A stretch of 37,308 nt of DNA from an uncultured Clostridia bacterium (GTDB taxonomy: Bacteria > Bacillota > Clostridia > Oscillospirales > Acutalibacteraceae): the NCBI GenBank assembly GCA_945912145.1, contig CAMEBF010000018.1, forward strand, positions 1-37,308. The letters are read 5' to 3'. Every line of letters begins with the position of its first letter. The stretch's first letter is position 1. A program made the position numbers and the translations under genes. The notes beneath the pieces are model-generated. The model searched no databases and had not been told where the DNA came from. It saw only the letters and a program-made list of their open reading frames with translations. Positions 33,242-37,308 of the stretch are shown piece after piece.

Positions 33242-34519
33242 TTACGCTTCCGCTAACCCGGTTGTCAAAATCCCCAGATTGTCGCGATATATTTTTCCGA
33301 ATTGGGATAATGGCAGGGGGCTGACGCCCTCTCCGGCTTCGATCGTATAGCCGGGACGGTTGAAGGTCTCGATGAACCAGTCCTTATAACCGGCGTAAGA
33401 GGAATACTCCGGCGTCAGCTCCAGCGGATAGCCGCTTCTCTCACTCATGAGCTGCCCAATTTCAAGTGCACGCGGCGGATCATAATCAAGATATTTCCAG
33501 TAAATGATCTCTCCCTGTGTGTGGTAAGCGAGAATCAGCCTGAAATCATGCTCGTTTGTCAGATCGTATACGGCTTTGCTTTCGGGAGCCGACAGCGGTG
33601 CCGTTCCGACAAAATCGCGGGGAGCCGGGGAAACGAACCCCTGCGCGTATTTCAGCTCTTTTGCCTTTTCCCAGTTGGCGGGATAGTTCAGATTTAAGTC
33701 CGTCCCTGCAATGTTGGCTTTCCAGCCCTCGGGAAACCGCACCGCCGGATAGTTTTCCGCAATCGCGATCGCTTTGCGGTAGTATTCACCGGAGGAAAGC
33801 GCGCCTGTGACGAGATCGACGCCGTCGGGATTGACAAGAGGCGCCACAAAAAGCGTCGTCCGGTTGTACAGCACTTCGGCGTCCTCAATGCCGATGCTTT
33901 CGTGATTTGCATAGGCGTAGGCGTAGTCCTCGACGAATTTCAGTACAACCGGCGTTGTGATCCATTCGTTCGCATGGTGCGCCGCATTATAGAAGACCTG
34001 CCTATCGCCTTTGCCGATCGTAATGCCGCGCAGATCTTTGCCCATCACGCTTTTCCCGTAGGTGAAAAGCCCCAGAAACGGATAGCGCGCTTTGAGACCG
34101 TCGAGTACCAGCGAGACCAGCTCGGAGGAATACGGAATTTCCGTCGGCACAACGCGGAAACCGAACGGCAGATTGATGACCTGCCCGACCTGTAAAAAAT
34201 ATTCGTTCAGATTCGGGTTCGCAAGCCGGATCGCGTCCACCGTCGTTCCGTATTTATTGGCGAGCATCCAGTATGTGTCACCTCGACGCAGCGTGTAGCG
34301 GAAATAACCTTTGATGTATTTTTCGAGCAGACGCCATGTCTCAGGCCCGATCACGCCGTCAGTCGGCAGATGGTTGGCGTACTGAAAATACCGCGTTGCG
34401 GCCTGAGTCTGATTGCCGAAGATTCCGTCGATCGGTCCGCTGTAAAATCCGGCGCGCCGAAGCGCGAGCTGCGCCATGGATACAAGAGAACCGCGACTGC
34501 CTTTTCGTAAAATGTCCAA
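33242..34519 (-). CDS. M14-family peptidoglycan endopeptidase (gamma-D-Glu-diaminopimelate type)
   Basis: The 425-residue protein starts with TTG, GAGGTG lying five bases upstream. Domains in order are a peptidoglycan-binding domain (about 8-65, GIFGNQTQAA and DGVIGPETW), a LysM domain (about 73-117) and an M14 zinc carboxypeptidase domain (about 130-420). Zinc ligands are H182, E185 and H333, and the catalytic Glu is E394 (YTIEAGEG). The layout resembles endopeptidase I of Lysinibacillus sphaericus, which cleaves gamma-D-Glu to meso-DAP and is made in sporulating cells. There is no signal peptide, so it would act from the cytosol of a sporulating cell or after lysis. The substrate is inferred from architecture. 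Confidence 0.88.
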   Translation of the reverse strand: MDILRKGSRGSLVSMAQLALRRAGFYSGPIDGIFGNQTQAATRYFQYANHLPTDGVIGPETWRLLEKYIKGYFRYTLRRGDTYWMLANKYGTTVDAIRLANPNLNEYFLQVGQVINLPFGFRVVPTEIPYSSELVSLVLDGLKARYPFLGLFTYGKSVMGKDLRGITIGKGDRQVFYNAAHHANEWITTPVVLKFVEDYAYAYANHESIGIEDAEVLYNRTTLFVAPLVNPDGVDLVTGALSSGEYYRKAIAIAENYPAVRFPEGWKANIAGTDLNLNYPANWEKAKELKYAQGFVSPAPRDFVGTAPLSAPESKAVYDLTNEHDFRLILAYHTQGEIIYWKYLDYDPPRALEIGQLMSERSGYPLELTPEYSSYAGYKDWFIETFNRPGYTIEAGEGVSPLPLSQFGKIYRDNLGILTTGLAEA

Positions 34520-34567
34520 AAGATCACCTCATAATTACTTTTTATCATGAAAGTTGAAAATTTTGTC

Positions 34568-34596
34568 TTGACTTTTCTTCCGTTTTGTGCTATACA
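34568..34596 (+). promoter_or_regulatory. promoter of the candidate RNA upstream of glmS
   Basis: TTGACT (34568-34573), 17 bases, TATACA (34591-34596), with an expected transcription start near 34603. Confidence 0.65.
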
Positions 34597-34602
34597 TATA
34601 TA

Positions 34603-34771
34603 TGAAAGAAGAAAAAGTTTGAGTACAGTTTCATTTCTTTAGGTTCACTTAAGGTTGAGGCTGTATGGTTCAGACAGAAAGAAATTCAATCAGATTTCTC
34701 CTAACGTTTTTCATAATATACTCCTTCAAAGGAAAAAAGGTCGGCGAATAACCGGTCTTTTTTCCTTTTTT
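34603..34771 (+). ncRNA. candidate structured small RNA (about 170 nt)
   Basis: The span is bounded by a promoter and a strong terminator and has no gene of normal size. Visible pairing includes a hairpin CTTTAGG/CTTAAGG with TTCA loop (34637-34654), CTGT/ACAG near 34661-34677, GGTTGA/TCAATC, and a possible closing helix of TTTGAGTA with the TACTCCTTCAAA region near the 3' end. A 28-codon ORF (34665-34751) with GAGG before its ATG ends inside the terminator and may be a chance ORF. I recognise no known RNA family; no T-box, 6S or riboswitch core was seen. Promoter, terminator and pairing are the only evidence. Confidence 0.4.
34729..34771 (+). terminator. strong terminator upstream of glmS, bidirectional
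   Basis: A stem of 16 pairs, two of them G-U (34729-34744 with 34752-34767), closes a 7-base loop; the T-run continues to 34771. The complement also ends in T-rich sequence. It separates the candidate RNA from glmS. Confidence 0.88.
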
Positions 34772-34797
34772 GCCGTCTTTCATATCGTGCGCTGTTT

Positions 34798-34828
34798 TTG
34801 CATAGAATTTGCCGTAAATTCCTATACT
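34798..34828 (+). promoter_or_regulatory. weak promoter candidate for glmS
   Basis: TTGCAT (34798-34803) and TATACT (34823-34828) are 19 bases apart, longer than ideal. It is the best match between the terminator and the glmS start. The leader would be about 25-30 bases, too short for a glmS ribozyme. Confidence 0.35.
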
Positions 34829-34860
34829 GATGAACAGAACGATGTGACGGAGGTTTTTTT

Positions 34861-36666
34861 ATGTGTGGGATCATAGGATATGCCGGGAAACCGGGAGCCG
34901 GCACGAAAATTCTCGGGGGACTGCGTGCTCTCGAATACCGCGGGTACGATTCGGCCGGTATGACGGTTTTTGCCGAGGACGGTCTGCGGACGGTCAAAAC
35001 GGCGGGACGGGTCAACGATCTGGCAGTCAAAGCGGACGGCGCGCTGTTTGATAAAGCGCTTTGCGGCATCGGGCATACCCGATGGGCGACGCACGGCGAA
35101 CCGTCGGAACGCAATGCCCATCCGCACGGAACGCAGCGTGTCATGCTGGTGCATAACGGCATCATTGAGAATGACCGGGAAATCCGGCAGAAGCTTATGG
35201 CTGAGGGCTGCCGGTTTTTTTCCGATACCGACACCGAAGCGGCGGCGATGCTGCTTGACTATGAATACGGACAAACGCGGGACTGCGTTCGCGCCATTGT
35301 GCGGATGATCGCGCAGCTAAAGGGCTCGTATGCGTTCGGCATCGTTTTCCGTGACGACCCGGATACCGTCTACGCCGCCAAAAAGGACAGTCCGCTTCTG
35401 ATCGGTCCGGGCCAAAATGAGAATTTTATCGCGTCCGATATTTCTGCGTTTATCCGGGACACGAGCCGCTTTATCCGTCTGGACGACGGCGAAATCGCAA
35501 AGATCACCGGAAAAAGCGTGACCGTTTATGATGCAAACGGTCAGGAGCTTGAAAAGAAAGTTCAGACGGCCGACTGGAGCAGCGACGAAGCCGAAAAAGG
35601 CGGCTTCCGGCATTTTATGCTCAAGGAGATTTTTGAAGAGCCGAAAGCGCTGAGCGAAACGCTGCACAGTCTGATGGAAAAAGATCTTCGTAACGAGGCC
35701 TTTTTTGACAGGATCGGAACGGTGCATATCGCGGCATGCGGCACGGCGATGCACGCAGGACTTTTGGGGAAATATTATATCGAAAAGCTGTGCGGCATTC
35801 GCGTCAATGTGGAGATTGCAAGCGAGTTCCGGTATCAGAATCCGATTCTTCATGAAAACGACCTGGTGATCATTATCTCGCAGTCCGGCGAAACAGCGGA
35901 TTCCCTGGCGGCTCTGCGGCTTGCGAAAGAAAGAAAAATCCGGACGCTGGCGATCGTCAACACCGTCGGCTCGACCATCGCGACCGAAGCGGATACTGTG
36001 CTGTATACCAAAGCCGGCCCCGAGATCGCCGTCGCTTCGACCAAAGCGTTCAGCGTGCAGGTGCTCGCTCTGCTCGTCTTTGCGCTTGAAACGGCGACGC
36101 GCAGCGGCTTTCTCTCGCCGGAGCAGGAGGAAAACGCGATCCGGCAGCTTCGTCATACCGTCGTCAGTTCTCTGGAAGAGGTGCTGATGCAGACCGAAGC
36201 GATCCGTTCGGCGGCGGAGAAAACGGCGGAGCATCACGACGTATTCTTTATCGGACGAGGCTTCGATCGGGTGCTCGGTATGGAGGCTTCTCTGAAACTC
36301 AAGGAGATTTCCTATATTCATTCCGAAGCCTACGCCGCCGGGGAATTGAAGCACGGCACAATCTCGCTGATCGAGAAGGGAACGCCGGTCATCGCGCTGG
36401 CCGCAGACGATATGCACAGCGACAAAATGCGCAGCAATATCGAAGAAGTGAAGTCGAGAGGCGCATTTGTCATTGCTATAGGCGCAAAGAATGATGCGAT
36501 CCGTGATGCGGCCGACATCTTTCTGCCGATCCCCCCGGACGATCCGCTGACAAGGCCTCTGACGGTCGCCGCCGTGATTCAGCTTTTCGCCTATTACACG
36601 GCGCTTTTCCTCGGCCGTGATATTGATAAACCCCGCAATCTTGCAAAATCCGTGACCGTGGAGTGA
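34861..36666 (+). CDS. glmS: glutamine--fructose-6-phosphate aminotransferase (isomerizing)
   Basis: Makes glucosamine-6-phosphate from fructose-6-phosphate and glutamine, the entry step to UDP-GlcNAc for the wall. The 601-residue protein begins MCGIIGYAG, so Cys2 becomes the N-terminal nucleophile after Met removal. The glutaminase domain spans about 2-220. Two SIS domains (about 290-420 and 455-590) bind the sugar phosphate, and the conserved end NLAKSVTVE is intact. GGAGG lies seven bases before ATG. No glmS ribozyme is recognised upstream, and glmM is not adjacent. Confidence 0.97.
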   Translation: MCGIIGYAGKPGAGTKILGGLRALEYRGYDSAGMTVFAEDGLRTVKTAGRVNDLAVKADGALFDKALCGIGHTRWATHGEPSERNAHPHGTQRVMLVHNGIIENDREIRQKLMAEGCRFFSDTDTEAAAMLLDYEYGQTRDCVRAIVRMIAQLKGSYAFGIVFRDDPDTVYAAKKDSPLLIGPGQNENFIASDISAFIRDTSRFIRLDDGEIAKITGKSVTVYDANGQELEKKVQTADWSSDEAEKGGFRHFMLKEIFEEPKALSETLHSLMEKDLRNEAFFDRIGTVHIAACGTAMHAGLLGKYYIEKLCGIRVNVEIASEFRYQNPILHENDLVIIISQSGETADSLAALRLAKERKIRTLAIVNTVGSTIATEADTVLYTKAGPEIAVASTKAFSVQVLALLVFALETATRSGFLSPEQEENAIRQLRHTVVSSLEEVLMQTEAIRSAAEKTAEHHDVFFIGRGFDRVLGMEASLKLKEISYIHSEAYAAGELKHGTISLIEKGTPVIALAADDMHSDKMRSNIEEVKSRGAFVIAIGAKNDAIRDAADIFLPIPPDDPLTRPLTVAAVIQLFAYYTALFLGRDIDKPRNLAKSVTVE

Positions 36667-36696
36667 AAAAATACGGTGAATGAGTCGGCTCCTCTC

Positions 36697-36725
36697 TTGC
36701 AAAATTCTCCGGACTGTGGTAGGAT
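36697..36725 (+). promoter_or_regulatory. promoter of the DtxR/MntR-type regulator gene
   Basis: TTGCAA (36697-36702), 17 bases, TAGGAT (36720-36725). Transcription would start near 36731, just before the AAAGGAG that serves the ATG at 36750. Confidence 0.55.
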
Positions 36726-36749
36726 AGCAGAAAAGGAGTGTGATTTTTC

Positions 36750-37115
36750 ATGCAGATTCAGGAATCCGGGGAAATGTATCTGGAGACGATCCTGATTTTA
36801 TCCGCCAAGCTGCCGTTTGTGCGTTCGGTCGATATTTGCGAATATATGGGCTATTCCAAACCGAGCGTCAGCCGTGCGGTCGGACTGCTGAAAAGCGGCG
36901 GTCTGATCGCCGTAGACGGGAACGGCCATATTACGCTGACGCAGGACGGTCGGAAATACGCCGAAAAGATTTATGAGCGGCATACGATTCTCACGGAGCT
37001 TTTAACGACGATCGGCGTCGGCAGAGAAACCGCCGCAACAGACGCCTGCAAGATTGAGCACGTTATCAGCGACGAGACGTTTGCCGCCTTAAAAAAATAT
37101 CTGAAAAAACCGTGA
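36750..37115 (+). CDS. DtxR/MntR-family metal-dependent repressor
   Basis: The 121-residue protein is a winged-helix regulator (about 8-68, recognition helix SKPSVSRAV) with a short dimerisation and metal-binding domain and no SH3-like third domain. By alignment, metal-site residues are M9 and E12, H78, C100, E103 and H104. Met and Cys are the DtxR/IdeR (iron) choices at those places, where MntR has Asp and Glu; E12 is MntR-like. It should repress metal uptake genes when loaded with Fe(II) or Mn(II); which metal is uncertain. AAAGGAG lies 12 bases upstream. Its targets are not in this window. Confidence 0.88.
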   Translation: MQIQESGEMYLETILILSAKLPFVRSVDICEYMGYSKPSVSRAVGLLKSGGLIAVDGNGHITLTQDGRKYAEKIYERHTILTELLTTIGVGRETAATDACKIEHVISDETFAALKKYLKKP

Positions 37116-37204
37116 CGCGCAGGAGTGCACGGCATAGACTGAAACTGGGCTTTCCGATGGAAAAAAAGTTTTTCAAAAAAATCGAAAAAAATTAAAAAAA
37201 GGTA

Positions 37205-37233
37205 TTGACTTTTGATCTGGATTCTGTTATATT
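37205..37233 (+). promoter_or_regulatory. promoter of the tRNA-Val gene
   Basis: TTGACT (37205-37210), 17 bases, TATATT (37228-37233), about 20 bases before the tRNA. The stretch 37116-37204 holds A-rich sequence with short self-complementary pieces, but no clear terminator for the regulator gene. Confidence 0.75.
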
Positions 37234-37253
37234 ATAACAGCCGCAAGGAACTA

Positions 37254-37308
37254 GGGAGCATAGCTCAGCTGGGAGAGCATCTGCCTTACAAGCAGAGGGT
37301 CACAGGTT
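37254..37308 (+). tRNA. tRNA-Val (anticodon TAC), cut by the window end
   Basis: The first 55 bases of a tRNA. The acceptor strand is GGGAGCA, the D-arm is GCTCAGCTGGGAGAGC, and the anticodon stem TCTGC/GCAGA encloses CTTACAA (anticodon TAC). A variable loop and the start of the T-arm (ACAGGTT) follow. The 3' part lies outside the window. It probably leads a tRNA cluster. Confidence 0.95.

Noticed and set aside
34661-34703. 14-codon minus-strand ORF (MKNVRRNLIEFLSV) with AAGGAG upstream
   Set aside because: No promoter, too short to judge, and preceded on that strand by the same terminator hairpin.
34665-34751. 28-codon ORF inside the candidate RNA
   Set aside because: It has a passable GAGG before ATG but ends inside the terminator stem and has no recognisable product, so it is only mentioned under the RNA.
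34655-34876. 73-codon ORF between the candidate RNA and glmS
   Set aside because: It reads through a strong terminator and into the glmS coding region in another frame, with no recognisable product.
1-37308. CRISPR array, insertion sequence, phage or defence system
   Set aside because: No spaced direct repeats, transposase, integrase or defence-gene motifs were seen; all larger ORFs fit ordinary chromosomal families.

Overview
The window looks like a chromosomal segment of an endospore-forming Firmicute of the class Clostridia, probably an uncultured gut-type lineage near Oscillospirales or Christensenellales. This is inference. It rests on roughly half G+C DNA, strong AGGAGG-type ribosome binding sites, frequent TTG/GTG starts, and a gene order shared with Bacillus and Clostridium: scpA-scpB, gerW, dacF-type carboxypeptidase, yicC-remA-gmk-rpoZ-priA-def-fmt-rsmB-rlmN-prpC-prkC-rsgA-spoVM. 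No phage, transposon, CRISPR array or defence island was found.

Layout. Positions 1-480 hold two minus-strand tRNA genes (Thr-TGT, Tyr-GTA) with promoter and terminator, divergent from a sulfatase gene. From 515 to 29772 nearly everything reads on the plus strand: sulfatase; PLP aminotransferase and ispF; the c-di-AMP synthase pair cdaA-cdaR; a calcium-loop-like lipoprotein; a two-component system; a DUF1385 membrane protein with prmC; an M50 protease with scpAB; DUF2953-gerW-dac-rluB; then, from a perfect consensus promoter at 16397, the yicC-to-rsgA housekeeping run, which ends in two small genes. One encodes a 52-residue membrane protein and the other the 23-residue sporulation protein SpoVM. 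From 29890 to 34519 the genes lie on the minus strand: an orphan 43-residue protein, an RluA-family pseudouridine synthase, ilvE, a membrane-anchored secreted protein and an M14 peptidoglycan endopeptidase. After a candidate small RNA (about 34603-34771) come glmS, a short DtxR/MntR-type regulator and the first 55 bases of a tRNA-Val gene.

How the genes fit together. Much of the content concerns envelope and spore physiology: c-di-AMP signalling (CdaA/CdaR), a PASTA-kinase/phosphatase pair, amino-sugar supply (GlmS), a D,D-carboxypeptidase, an M14 endopeptidase, GerW and SpoVM. The rest is translation and RNA maturation (PrmC, Def, Fmt, RsmB, RlmN, RluB, RluA-type, RsgA, tRNAs) and chromosome maintenance (ScpAB, PriA).

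The less ordinary items are: spoVM and its 52-residue neighbour, whose Shine-Dalgarno lies in a terminator-like hairpin; the orphan 43-codon gene with a near-consensus promoter and TTGTGCAA boxes; a free-standing candidate ncRNA in front of a glmS that lacks a recognisable ribozyme; terminator-like hairpins placed directly before the start codons of several genes; and a two-domain metal regulator with a mixed DtxR/MntR ligand set.
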